DNA of 64,000 nucleotides, from the NCBI GenBank assembly GCA_964386705.1, contig CAYLTY010000005.1, forward strand, positions 15,520 through 79,519. Direction: 5' to 3'. The stretch is from AM-0621 sp964386705 (lineage in GTDB: Bacteria > Planctomycetota > Planctomycetia > Planctomycetales > Planctomycetaceae). The notes beneath the pieces are model-generated. The model was not told where the DNA came from, searched no databases, and was given only the letters and a program-made list of their open reading frames with translations. Made by a program: the position numbers and the translations under genes. Numbering within the stretch: position 1 is the stretch's first letter; every line of letters begins with the position of its first letter. Below, piece by piece: positions 45,629-55,010 of the stretch.

Positions 45629-45982
45629 TCCTATGCGGAGAGTTGCATTTGATTAAACCGCATGAATCGCTGCGTCAAATTATCCAATCAATCCGTACTT
45701 CTAAACAAGCAGTGAGAATTCAACGTCAAAGAATCCTACGCTCAGTGAATACTTTTTACTGTTCTGCTCAGAACAGAAATCTGCTGTTGGTGGAGCGATC
45801 TTTCAGCGGGCTTTCGCTCGCTCGTCATTGACGACCCGCCTCGTGCGCAATCAGTTAAGGTGAATCTTTTGTGCATGCCGATTTTCGATGTATTCCGACA
45901 TACGCAGCCGGCCGTTCGCCGCATTGGATCACTTCGAAACACTTTATCGTCCGATGGATGTCGGTTTTGGGAAGGATCCGCC
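45629..45982. promoter_or_regulatory. Leader region with CTGTTCTG-CT-CAGAACAG palindrome
   Basis: The stretch has no supported gene. A perfect 8-2-8 dyad lies at 45759-45776 in an AT-rich context, about 200 bases before the protease gene at 45983, and may be an operator. A frame open from 45860 is an upstream extension of that gene. Confidence 0.35.
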
Positions 45983-47200
45983 ATGAGAACATTGCATTCC
46001 GTTGTTTTGCTATGGGCGTTCTGTTTTCTAAGCATCACTCGTCCCCTATGGGGAGGTGATGTTCCAGCCAAAGAGTCCCCTGAGCCTTTTGCAGAAGTCT
46101 TGGATAGCTTCTCAGTTGCAAAACGTGGAGACATCCTCTGCGTACCTCTGACCCTGACTAATCATGAAGGATCTGTTCTATTCATGATTGATACTGGGGC
46201 AGAAGCAACAGTGTTCGATGTTTCGTTGGAACCAGCTTTAGGCCAGAGTAAAGGGAAGGTTCGGGTGGGAGGACCAGCAGGGTTCGTGAGTTGCGATGTC
46301 TTCGCGGCTCCACGAGCTAATATCGGCCGAATCCCTTTCGAGGGAGTGTCCAGCATACTAACTCTCGATCTGTCTGCGGTGCGTCGGGCATCTGGTCATG
46401 ACATAAAGGGAGTTCTTGGCATGGATTTCCTGAGACGACACATGTTCCAAGTGGACTTCGATTTGGGAAAAATGTGCTTCTTGCGTGACTCGAAACCAGA
46501 CCCAAATCGATATGGCAAGCCAATACAGGTATTCTTCTTCGGAGGCAACACGCCTTCGGTTACTGGGGCTGCATCCCTGAAAGAGATCGATAGATTTATC
46601 GTCGACACTGGGGCGACTATTACGGGTGGCGTCGAATTCAAGCTGTTCGACAAGTTGATCGCCCAAGGCGAATTGATCGGCTTGACTGATAGTCGAATAC
46701 TCACAGTTTCTGGCGCAACAAATCAATCCATCGGCCGAGCCGACCTGCTCGCAGTAAAGGCATTCACTATCTCGAAGCCAGTGGTGAATCGAACAGACGC
46801 AAACTATCTAGGACTGGGCTTTTGGTCTCGCTTCCTGGTGACATTCGATTTCCCTCGCAAAACCATTTACCTCAAGAAGGGAGCGAGATTCGAAGATCCC
46901 GACGTCTATAATTGGTCGGGGGTGTTCGTGGTCCGCGACGAGGACCGAGTTAAAGTTCTTTCAGTCAGGGATGGATCTCCGGCAGCCATTGCGGAAATTG
47001 TTCCTGGCGATGTGCTCGTCAAGATAGCAGACGCTAGTATCGAGGGGGCCAGTCTCTACGAAGTTCGCCGCCTACTGATGCTTGATCAAGCCGGGCTTAA
47101 ACTTCAAATCCACAGAGATGGCGTGCATCTGACGATGCAGTTAAAAGCCAAAAGTGAGGCCATACAAAGCACGTCGGCTAAGTCTAACGATGACGAGTGA
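45983..47200 (+). CDS. Secreted double-retropepsin/PDZ protein, subfamily II, copy B, 405 aa
   Basis: It is the close relative of the protein at 19.6 kb: FMIDTGAEATVFDVSLEPAL in the first aspartyl unit, FIVDTGATITGGVEFKLFD in the second, LGLGFWSRFLVTFDFPRK as partner, and a PDZ end (GSPAAIAEIVPGDVLVKIAD). A signal peptide (MRTLHSVVLLWAFCFLSITR) sets the start at ATG 45983, with AAGGA upstream. It follows the response regulator on the same strand. Each efflux block therefore has one plus-strand member of this subfamily next to its signalling genes. Confidence 0.82.
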   Translation: MRTLHSVVLLWAFCFLSITRPLWGGDVPAKESPEPFAEVLDSFSVAKRGDILCVPLTLTNHEGSVLFMIDTGAEATVFDVSLEPALGQSKGKVRVGGPAGFVSCDVFAAPRANIGRIPFEGVSSILTLDLSAVRRASGHDIKGVLGMDFLRRHMFQVDFDLGKMCFLRDSKPDPNRYGKPIQVFFFGGNTPSVTGAASLKEIDRFIVDTGATITGGVEFKLFDKLIAQGELIGLTDSRILTVSGATNQSIGRADLLAVKAFTISKPVVNRTDANYLGLGFWSRFLVTFDFPRKTIYLKKGARFEDPDVYNWSGVFVVRDEDRVKVLSVRDGSPAAIAEIVPGDVLVKIADASIEGASLYEVRRLLMLDQAGLKLQIHRDGVHLTMQLKAKSEAIQSTSAKSNDDE

Positions 47201-47221
47201 GGCTTCTCGCCCGAGTAATTA

Positions 47222-47596
47222 GTGAGTTACGACAATACCATGGCGACCAAAGTTTTCCACCCACTGCTGGCGATGATCGCGTCTTCCACCAGCAATGAGC
47301 TCGCTAAGCAGGTCGAATTCTTGAAGGAAGAAAACAAGATTCTTAGGGCACGGATTCCCGGTCAGGTGCATACGACGCCGACGGAACGGTCTCGACTGCT
47401 CAAGCTTGGCAAAGCGCTCGGTCAGGCTGTGGAAGAACTCATCACCTTGGTCTCACCGGCGACGTTCTATCGTTGGTGCCGCGAGGAGAACTGCGGCAAG
47501 AAGAAGCCGAATCCGAAAGGCGGACAACGCAAGCCTCGTGAGATTCGAGAGCTGGTCTTGGAGATCGCAAAAACTACTTCCTTTGGCTACACGAAG
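47222..47596 (+). pseudogene. Integrase-type transposase, N-terminal part (split gene)
   Basis: GTG 47222 or ATG 47240 begins a chain with a coiled stretch (QVEFLKEENKILRARIPG), a helix-turn-helix-like part (RSRLLKLGKALGQAVEELIT) and SPATFYRWCREENCGKKK. At FGYTK (47596) the homology breaks because a recombinase element has been inserted. The second part resumes at 50183. DNA of the same family appears as scraps at 17.0 kb and 59.8 kb. Confidence 0.75.
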
Positions 47597-47628
47597 CCGT
47601 ATCCATACTACGTTCCTTGGCGATTTGC

Positions 47629-49817
47629 TTAACAACAGTCTGACGGGGATTGAGGCGTAGTGAGTTCTGTTGGGTATGGGCAGTCCGACCAGCGGCGGCG
47701 AGTTTGGCGGAGGCGTTTGAGCCGTTCAACTTCGGCGGCATCGGCCCAGAGAATCAGGCGGCCGCGCAGGCCGGGGAGCTTGCGGCCACGAATCCAGCCA
47801 ACAACGTACCAATGGGTGAGGCTGGAACGCGGCATCTGGAGTTGGTCGGCGAGATCCGGCAGCCACCACTCGTGCTCACGCAGGATGACCGAATCGGGGC
47901 GTTTGCGACCGTAAGGCAGATGCAGTCCTCGTCGTACCAGCAGTCGACTAAGCATGGTATTCGTAAAAGGGCAGCCGCGAAGTGAGACGATGCCTTGCTC
48001 GTTCAACTGCGCGGCGACGTGCTTCAGGCTGAGGCCACTCTGTCTGAGTTGGACGACGCGAGCGATGAGTGGATCGAGGTCGGAACGCTGCGAGTAGCGC
48101 GACACCACGCGGCGCATTCGATCCTGACTGGTGAATCCTCCGGCCCAGGTGATGGCGATCTCGGTCCTTTCGGTGTCACCCTCAATGTTGAGAGTGATGC
48201 GTTCAATCAGCATGCGCACGATCTGCTGGCGGTCTTGTGGCGTAGTGGTTGGTGCCATCCACAGAGCCGGGATGTCTTGAGCAAGATGCCGAATCCATTC
48301 GCGTTGCGCTTCCGTTAGCGCGAGCGGCTGTGTGTGGCGGAATTCTTCATACTCCCGGGTGAGTTGCTGCTGTTCGCGCAGGGCAGCTTCCCAGTTCTGT
48401 TCCAGCGTGCGAGCGACGAGCCGATTCTCCGGTTCGACCGCTTGATACTGTCGTGCTGCACGATCTGCTTGATAGGCGGCACGCTCCAAGCGTTGTTGCC
48501 ATTGCAGTTCGAGCCGCGCTCGCTCCTGCTCCAGATCCTCAGTGGCCGTTAAGGACAGCTCCAACGACGCCGGTTCGAGGATCTGAAACAGACGCGCCGT
48601 GATCCACTGATCGAGGTCTCGACCGACGATCCCCAGGCATAAAGCTCCGCCCAGATTCTGTGACGACCGCGCACACTGATAACGCAGTCGATTGGCTCGG
48701 CCTGAGTATTGGACCATCAGCCGCTGGCCGCAGCGCCCGCAATAGACCAGACCACCCAACAGCGACGGACCGCTGCGGGGTGCGCCTTGAGCTTCAGCTC
48801 GCGATTGATTCTGGGCCAACCGCGTCTGGTTCTCTGTAAACTGGTCCCAGGTGATGTAGGCCGGAAAGCGGTCTTTGATCAATACCCGGCATTTTTCCAG
48901 TGGAATTCGCACGATGCCCGTCTTCGGACGTCCCGGTTGTCTGCGACGGGGATCGTCGTGACGGTAACCATAGCGATACGCCCCGGCGTAAATCGGGTGA
49001 TGCAGCATAGCTGTCAGCGTGACACGATTGGCCTGATGCCATTCCAGTTGTCCCCGTTGTGGACCGGATCGTGATCTCACGGGCAACTTGATCTCGCGCT
49101 GGGCTAGATAGCGCAATAGCGAATAGATCGTTCCCTGGCGCGGGAACTCGGCGAAGACCAACCGAATCACGGCTTGGGCCTGTTGGTCTGGATCGAACTC
49201 GAAGCTCGTCCGGTCGGCATTCAGCACGTAACCGATCGGCGGCAGCACCAGCAGCTCGCCTCGATCCGCCTTGTTCAGCCGACCTTGGAACATGCGACTC
49301 TTCAGTATGTGCAGTTCCGCTTCGCTCATGGTTCCCTTGAGTCCCAGTAGCAACCGGTCATTGAACTCGGTGGGATCATACAAGCCATCCTGATCACCCA
49401 GCAGTGTGCGAAAAATAGCGCACAGCTCCAGGAGTTGATGCCAGTCCTTGCAGGACCGAGCCAGCCGACTCATCTCCAGGCCGAGTATCAATCCGACATG
49501 GTCGAGACCCACCTCGGCCAAGAGTCGTTGAAAGCCCAGCCGACCTTCAATACTCCGACCGCTGAGCCCTGATCTTCGTCGATGACTTCGATCCGATCAC
49601 GTGGCCAACCCAATGCCACTGCCCGATCCACCAACGCGTACTGTCGGGCCGTCGATTCGCGATTCTCCAGCACCTGCTGGGGACTCGACTGCCGCACATA
49701 GACAATCGCTTGCCGTTCCCAATGACACGGCTGGAGCTTGGGTGACAGCAACGTCGACAACTCACGCTTGGTGTTCGGCTCGGGTATTACTTCTGGGGTT
49801 AACGAGGAGCTATTCAT
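47629..49817 (-). pseudogene. Large serine recombinase, copy 1, one-base frameshift
   Basis: The start ATG 49817 overlaps the stop of the small ORF. The catalytic domain has IVYVRQSSPQQVLENRES (active serine), and VGLILGLEMSRLARSCKDW. Then follow the recombinase domain (GAYRYGYRHDDPRRRQPGRP), a zinc ribbon (GGLVYCGRCGQRLMVQ ... YQCARS) and a long coiled coil. Compared with copy 2, one base is missing near 49566 (DEDQGISGRSIEG in copy 2 becomes DEDQGSAVGVLK), and the downstream frame starts again around 49521. The rest is intact over 630 residues, so the loss is recent or a sequencing slip. Confidence 0.82.
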
Positions 49818-50034
49818 GATGCTCCTCCTGCGCCACAGGAGAGTGCATCGCGGCCATCTGCCGAGCGATCATCTGAGCCAGGATCGCTCCGATCGCCTCC
49901 CGACGGCTGGCCGGCAATTGCGGCCACAGTTGCTCCAACCTCAGAACCGGCATCGGTTGCGGGATCGGACTGCCTAAGAGCAGCACACTGTCCGGGGGGG
50001 AACTGGCTGTCGTTGAGACATGACTCACCTCCAT
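49810..50034 (-). CDS. Small recombinase-linked protein, copy 1, 74 aa
   Basis: LRLEQLWPQLPASRREAIGA followed by ILAQMIARQMA reads as two helices; the N-terminal 30 residues are Ser/Pro-rich. ATG 50034 or GTG 50028 may start it. Its stop overlaps the recombinase start, so both are coupled. The pairing is kept in copy 2, which suggests that it helps recombination, perhaps as a directionality or DNA-binding partner. No named family is recognised. Confidence 0.65.
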   Translation of the reverse strand: MEVSHVSTTASSPPDSVLLLGSPIPQPMPVLRLEQLWPQLPASRREAIGAILAQMIARQMAAMHSPVAQEEHHE

Positions 50035-50182
50035 GTTCTGAGACTTGGCGTTCCTGGCACCACCTGGCCAGCTTCAACAACGCCACCACGCTCACTCTAC
50101 CCGGCGAGGAGCACGCCTCCCACTTCAACTTGTTGTCGAAATCGTACTGGGGTGCAGTCTGCGTGCGTTTAGCCCCGTATCG

Positions 50183-50886
50183 TTGGCGAGTTACGAAAAT
50201 TGGGGATCAAAGGCATCAGTCGACAGACTGTTCGCAACATCCTCAAAGAAGAGGGGATTGAGCCCGGACCAAATCGGAAGAACGATTGCTGGGATAACTT
50301 CGTGAAGCGCCATGCTGAGACACTCTGGGCTGTGGACTTCTTCTCCGTGAAAGCCGTGACTGTTCGCGGCATCCGCGACATGTACTTGATGGCATTCCTT
50401 TGTATGACCAGCCGCGAAGTCATCGTTTCCGCATCTACCGAGCATCCGAATTCCGCTTGGGTCGTGGAACAGACTAAAGAGTTTCTCGATCAAACGATGA
50501 AGCGTGAAGAGAAGCCGTCCATTGTTATGCACGATCGCGATACGAAGTTTACTAAAGAATTCACGACATCACTGAAGGATGCCGGTGTCCGAACAAACGT
50601 GCTGCCGATCGCTTCACCCAATCTCAACGGACGGGTGGAGCGGTTCATCCAAACGATCAAGTATGAGTGTTTGTTTCGATTCATACTTTTTGGCAAGAAG
50701 CACTTGGATCACGTCGTTTCAGAGTTCGTGGACTACTACAACGGCAAGAGATCGCACATGGAGCGCGAGCATCTACCGCCTGTTCGTGAAGAGCCTGATG
50801 AAGTAGCGAAGTTCACGCGGGATGCGGTGGAGGTCAAGTCGTATGTTGGCGGGTTGGTGTCCTCGTTTGAACACAGGGCTGCTTGA
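50183..50886 (+). pseudogene. Integrase-type transposase, C-terminal part (split gene)
   Basis: After IVGELRKLGIKGISRQTVRN the DDE core is complete: LWAVDFFSVKAV (first Asp), VMHDRDTKFTKEF (second Asp) and NGRVERFIQTIKYE (Glu). The end SYVGGLVSSFEHRAA is also found at 59.8 kb. The gene is cut off from its start by the recombinase element, so it cannot make a full transposase. Confidence 0.8.
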
Positions 50887-50966
50887 AAGTGGAACGATTC
50901 GCAGCAGCGGACGGCACATCGCCTTCGTGGCGCATGGCAATCCACGTGAGACTAAATAGCTATCGC

Positions 50967-53900
50967 TCAGGGACTCGCTATTACCTGCAGCGGAACGACG
51001 AACGTCTCCATCAGATAATTCTCAGTTACTGCTAATAGCTCAAGCTGATCTTGAGACGCCTCCGATCTCGACAATCCCGGCTGTACGATCATCACCTTAA
51101 AAAGAACTCGCTGAAGTTCGGCTCTCTTTTGGATCCTCAGAACGTCCTTCTTCGTCCCTCGTTCGAACCGCGTCTCCAATCGGCCCTTGAACTTCCTCGG
51201 TTCGCGCCGAAGTAAGTGATTAAAGAAATCACGAGGCTTCTCAATCCAGTGGATGCACTTCTGCGCCTGCCCACAGACCTCGTACAAATCTTTAATTCGT
51301 CGGCCTGGCTGCTCACCGTGGGCGTACTTGCAATGCCAGAGCTCGATTTCCACGTGGTTCTCTTGCTCATAAATTGCGACGACATCGGCGCTTTCTCCGT
51401 GATCGTCATCGTCAAACAGAACGACAGGATTGCGAGTCGCGATCTCCTGAATGACACGAAACTGCACAGAATCTGGCATGCGGTCAACTCCTTGGGACTC
51501 GACTCGTATGCTTGTTCCTGTCCAATCCCAGATCTCGATCCGATCTCTTGGAAATGCCCCAGGTTGCCGAAGCACGCCTGCATACTCAGCGCCTTCAAGT
51601 GATGAGCCATCAGCGAACCAAAATGTCGGCGCGTGCTCTTCAAAGAACTCCGTCAGGGGAACTTCGCGTCCGCCAAATGAGATTTTTGCTTCGGCTCCGT
51701 CCACACTTCGTATCCTGTAGTCTGATTCATCGTCCTTGCCGAAGAGCTCTAGTTCGAACGAGGCTGATTTCGACTCGCACTCGATTGCAAACACAAGAGG
51801 CCCTTTGGCGTCAGGCCGTTTCAGCGATATGCTAGTGTTGTGCGGGTAAAACACCTGGCCCTCAACTGTGAACGTAAAAACCCTTTCGGATTGCCTGCAA
51901 TAGAACTCCGGCCAGTCAACCGCAATTGGGAACTTCTCTGGTCGTACTGCGATTAACTTTGTAGTGATCGTGCCCTTCAAAACTTCATCTGGATCAAGCG
52001 ACGAATTCATTAGCTTCTGTCCAACTTGGCGACACCAACTTGTCAGTTCCAGAAGATTCGTTGTTCTGAAAGACCATATTCGCCCTTTGCTAGAGCAACC
52101 AATGGTTGTTTTGAAGCCGCCTTCATAGCCTTGGCCAAATATGTTCGACTTAATTGCTCTCCGCTTCTGTGCTTCAGTCATTCCGAGTTCAACATCACTT
52201 CCGGAACTCATCGTAAATCGCACGAGGCGCCCCAATTGTTGTCGCAATCCGACGTTCTGATATTTGAACCGCTTAATTTCCGATATGCATCGAAAGACAT
52301 TGGCTCCTTGAACAAGCTCTACATCTGGTCCTGCAACCGCTGCGGCAAGGCGTTTGAAGAATCCTGCATTATCTGAATTGTGAATAAAAAGAAGCCCTGA
52401 TTCTTCATCCAAGTGCACCACATAGAGCTGCCAGTCCCAAGTATGGATCTGCGCACTTTGAGCCCAAGGCACGGGGACGCGCTTCGCCGTCACGATGATG
52501 AGGGTCTTGTGAAGGTCGTTGATAGAATGATAGAGCCGGTCGAACGCTTCAATTCCCGCCATGCCATCTTCGAAGTTTTCGGGCGACCAGAAGCCACCAT
52601 TTGTCTTGTATACCACAACGCTGACGGCTGGGCGCACATTCCTAAGGGCCAGCTCATCTGGCAGTGCGGGAAAGCCGCTGAGAAACTCGCCGAGCTTTAT
52701 ATCCCCCTCGGCCACTCCCTCGCTGATGTAAGGTAGCAATGAGTTCCAATCCGCATCGTGCTGATATAGCCTCTTGAGCTCATCTTTGACTTCCAAATCG
52801 GCAATATTTGCAATGAATGTTGCGTTGCCCACATCCGGCCTTGATCTTGTGAACCGGCCTGCGAGTTGAAGGGTTATTGGAAGAGTTTGGCGAATGTCAT
52901 GGAATGCTGCGATTTTCAGCTCTGGCAGATCGACGCCTTCACCGAGCATGTCAACACAGACAACGATTCGGGATTCACCCGAAGTTAGCTTTCGTCGGAT
53001 TTCGTCTCGGTCTGAAGTCGACGTTATCCCGGTATGAATCTGTACCGGGTTGAACTCGTCGAAGCGTTTGTAGTGCTCGAACACAGCCTTTGCTCGTGGA
53101 ATACTTGAGACCCGAGCCATCAGGATGTGGCCGAGATGTGCTTCCTTTCTCAGTTGTTCGACCGCTGCTTCTGCGACTGCTGCGTCCTTGCGCTCAGGGT
53201 CGAACTCGACTACAGGCTTAAATGCAATTGGCTTAAAATAGCCTTGGTCTTGTGCAGCTTTGAGGGAGAAGGCGAAGACTCGTTTGCCTTCGAGTGGGCG
53301 ATCATCGGTGCGGAATGGCGTAGCTGTAAATTGAACGATGCGTGTGTGCTTGAAGTGGTCTATAAAGTCTTTCCACTTTGGGGCTACGGCATGATGAGCC
53401 TCGTCTATGAACAGATGCGAGGACAGCTCTGCCATTCTGGCCATTATCTCTGGCTGGCATTGGCTAGCGAGTGGCATCGTGGTAACGATTACGTTGCATT
53501 TCTTAAAGAATATATCTACGTCCGACACCGACGTGGGGCGGCGATTGAGGGTCCCAACAACGGGATACTTCGCAGACTCCGAGATCACACCGAAGGCAGG
53601 CGATTTCAAAAGTCCGAGCGATATGAATTTGTCGGAAATTTGTGTCCTGAGAGCGTCGGTGGGCACGACGACCATAAGGCAAGGGCATTGTTCTGCGACC
53701 AAGAGGGACAGCATCGTTTCTGTTTTTCCCACACCAGTCGGTAGAACCACCAACGCAGGCTCGCTGCTTACCGTCCAATGAGATTGAACTCCGTGGATGG
53801 CTCCAATTTGAGGCGGACGTAGACCAGAGATGCCGAGCTTTTGATTTTCGCGCCGATAAGTGAATGCCTCATGCCACGAGTCTAGTGCGGCTTTAGTGTT

Positions 53901-54242
53901 GTGTTCATGGTCGAGTGGTTCTGCGGGGCTCAATATCGCTGAGGGGTGTCTGGCCCACGTTCCTGCCCGCAGATCGAGCTGATCTGATGCCTTCAGATCT
54001 ACCTTTACTTTTCCAAGGTCGAGAACACGGTCGAAACCGGAGGCCAAGTAAGCCGCCTTTGTCGCGGCTAGTATTGTTCCCGAGGTGGCAGTTTCAATTA
54101 GGAAGCCTCGAACAGTTTTACTTTTACTCTGATAGGGCTTCACGCTTGCGTTGACGGTATGCGAAGCGATAGCAAGCTGCTTAATGCAGAAGTGAGATTC
54201 GCTCACGGCCACGTGATAAAGCGCCGGAATTACGACTTCCAT
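50967..54242 (-). CDS. SF2 helicase with C-terminal conserved block, possible defence protein, 1091 aa
   Basis: Residues 1-130 form an N-terminal domain I cannot name. The helicase core has LPTGVGKTE (Walker A, 167-175), LFIDEAHHA (281-284), VQFTATPF (about 307) and, in the second half, DMLGEGVDLPELKIAAFHD and QLAGRFTRSRPD (arginine finger). A long linker region follows. Near the C-terminus (953-1000) stands DVVAIYEQENHVEIEL, then WHCKYAHGEQPG and KDLYEVCGQAQ, a block that recurs in helicases of restriction-like systems and may be a nuclease. It has no partner gene nearby and AT-richer codons than its neighbours. An IS scrap lies downstream, and the upstream gap is divergent with the ArsR operon. 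It would be a single-gene defence candidate; the function is inference. Confidence 0.7.
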   Translation of the reverse strand: MEVVIPALYHVAVSESHFCIKQLAIASHTVNASVKPYQSKSKTVRGFLIETATSGTILAATKAAYLASGFDRVLDLGKVKVDLKASDQLDLRAGTWARHPSAILSPAEPLDHEHNTKAALDSWHEAFTYRRENQKLGISGLRPPQIGAIHGVQSHWTVSSEPALVVLPTGVGKTETMLSLLVAEQCPCLMVVVPTDALRTQISDKFISLGLLKSPAFGVISESAKYPVVGTLNRRPTSVSDVDIFFKKCNVIVTTMPLASQCQPEIMARMAELSSHLFIDEAHHAVAPKWKDFIDHFKHTRIVQFTATPFRTDDRPLEGKRVFAFSLKAAQDQGYFKPIAFKPVVEFDPERKDAAVAEAAVEQLRKEAHLGHILMARVSSIPRAKAVFEHYKRFDEFNPVQIHTGITSTSDRDEIRRKLTSGESRIVVCVDMLGEGVDLPELKIAAFHDIRQTLPITLQLAGRFTRSRPDVGNATFIANIADLEVKDELKRLYQHDADWNSLLPYISEGVAEGDIKLGEFLSGFPALPDELALRNVRPAVSVVVYKTNGGFWSPENFEDGMAGIEAFDRLYHSINDLHKTLIIVTAKRVPVPWAQSAQIHTWDWQLYVVHLDEESGLLFIHNSDNAGFFKRLAAAVAGPDVELVQGANVFRCISEIKRFKYQNVGLRQQLGRLVRFTMSSGSDVELGMTEAQKRRAIKSNIFGQGYEGGFKTTIGCSSKGRIWSFRTTNLLELTSWCRQVGQKLMNSSLDPDEVLKGTITTKLIAVRPEKFPIAVDWPEFYCRQSERVFTFTVEGQVFYPHNTSISLKRPDAKGPLVFAIECESKSASFELELFGKDDESDYRIRSVDGAEAKISFGGREVPLTEFFEEHAPTFWFADGSSLEGAEYAGVLRQPGAFPRDRIEIWDWTGTSIRVESQGVDRMPDSVQFRVIQEIATRNPVVLFDDDDHGESADVVAIYEQENHVEIELWHCKYAHGEQPGRRIKDLYEVCGQAQKCIHWIEKPRDFFNHLLRREPRKFKGRLETRFERGTKKDVLRIQKRAELQRVLFKVMIVQPGLSRSEASQDQLELLAVTENYLMETFVVPLQVIASP

Positions 54243-54583
54243 TCCCTCTCCCTGTGATGTGAATTTGCTGACACATATGAGCAGATGGGTCCAATAGTTT
54301 GCAAGGATGGATTAGGGCTAGCGGTGCCTCGCTGTTAGTGCTCCGCCACCCGCACTCATATTGATAGACCAGGGAACGGAGGAGGTTGCTCGAGCCGGAT
54401 GCCCGACATCAGCTCGGACTCAGCAAACGGGGCTCAGGGAAACGACTTTTCTAAGTATTCCTCTATCGCGGCAAACCAATCGAACACTCAAAAAGCACCC
54501 CCGCCACGACCTTCAGACGCTCTCGAATTGCTTCTCTACAAGCTCGTTTCGTGATTGACGCTGCTTTTCATTAGCGATAGAAC
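54243..54583. other. Divergent intergenic stretch before the ArsR operon
   Basis: No gene is seen. It should hold the promoter of the helicase gene on the minus strand and of the ArsR operon on the plus strand. Confidence 0.35.
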
Positions 54584-54607
54584 ATTCGATGAATCGAATA
54601 TTCGAAT
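54584..54607. promoter_or_regulatory. ArsR-type operator palindromes
   Basis: ATTCGAT-GA-ATCGAAT (54584-54599) is a perfect dyad, and TCGAATATTCGA (54594-54605) is a second that overlaps it. They end two bases before the AAGGAA ribosome site of the ArsR gene. ArsR/SmtB repressors bind such AT-rich dyads at their own promoters. Confidence 0.75.
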
Positions 54608-54620
54608 TAAGGAATGGTCC

Positions 54621-55010
54621 ATGAATCTTCCTGACTCACGAACTGCTGCCGAACTATTGAAGGCGTTCTCGCATGCGACTCGTTTGGCGATCCTCTTGGA
54701 ACTCGTTGCTGGCCCGAAGTGCGTGACCGACATGGAAGAGCTGTTACCAGCCCGTCAGGCCAATATCTCTCAGCACCTCGCGGTGCTGCGTCATGCGAAG
54801 TTGGTGGACTATGCGCAGGACGGCACTTTGCGTTGCTACTACCTGTGTCGTCCTAAGCTTGTTGAGGACATGCTCGCTCTCGTGGGTCGCAATGACCCCG
54901 TCGTGAAACGATCCGCGGAGGAGATTCAGGCCGACAAAGAACGCCTGGCTAAGGCGCTTGCAAAAAGCGATGGCAAGAAGCTTTCGCGCCGCGAGGTCAC
55001 CAAGCGATGA
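54621..55010 (+). CDS. ArsR-family winged-helix regulator, 129 aa
   Basis: AAELLKAFSHATRLAILLEL opens the winged helix, and LLPARQANISQHLAVLRHAK is the recognition helix region, followed by the wing (GTLRCYYLCRP). The usual metal motif ELCVCDL in the alpha-3 helix is absent: the place reads KCVTDMEEL with a single Cys, so the ligand may be something else, such as sulfide or a persulfide. ATG 54621 follows AAGGAA; the upstream frame covers the operator. Its stop overlaps the next start (ATGA), so it heads an operon of five genes. Confidence 0.85.
   Translation: MNLPDSRTAAELLKAFSHATRLAILLELVAGPKCVTDMEELLPARQANISQHLAVLRHAKLVDYAQDGTLRCYYLCRPKLVEDMLALVGRNDPVVKRSAEEIQADKERLAKALAKSDGKKLSRREVTKR

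Larger units (their letters stand above)
47597..50182 (-). mobile_element. 2.6-kb serine-recombinase element inside a transposase gene
   Basis: The element separates FGYTK from RIVGELRKLG of one transposase gene. CCGTATC stands at both junctions (47597-47603 and 50176-50182), as a recombination core would. It carries two minus-strand genes: a small ORF and a large serine recombinase. A related copy lies at 58.7-59.8 kb. The joined target would be out of frame by one base, so one junction has changed or the target gene was already damaged. Confidence 0.65.

Noticed and set aside
50045..50128. Longer start for the small recombinase-linked protein in another frame (49814-50128)
   Set aside because: The frame is not kept in copy 2; the helix LRLEQLWPQLPASRR is in the frame I annotated.
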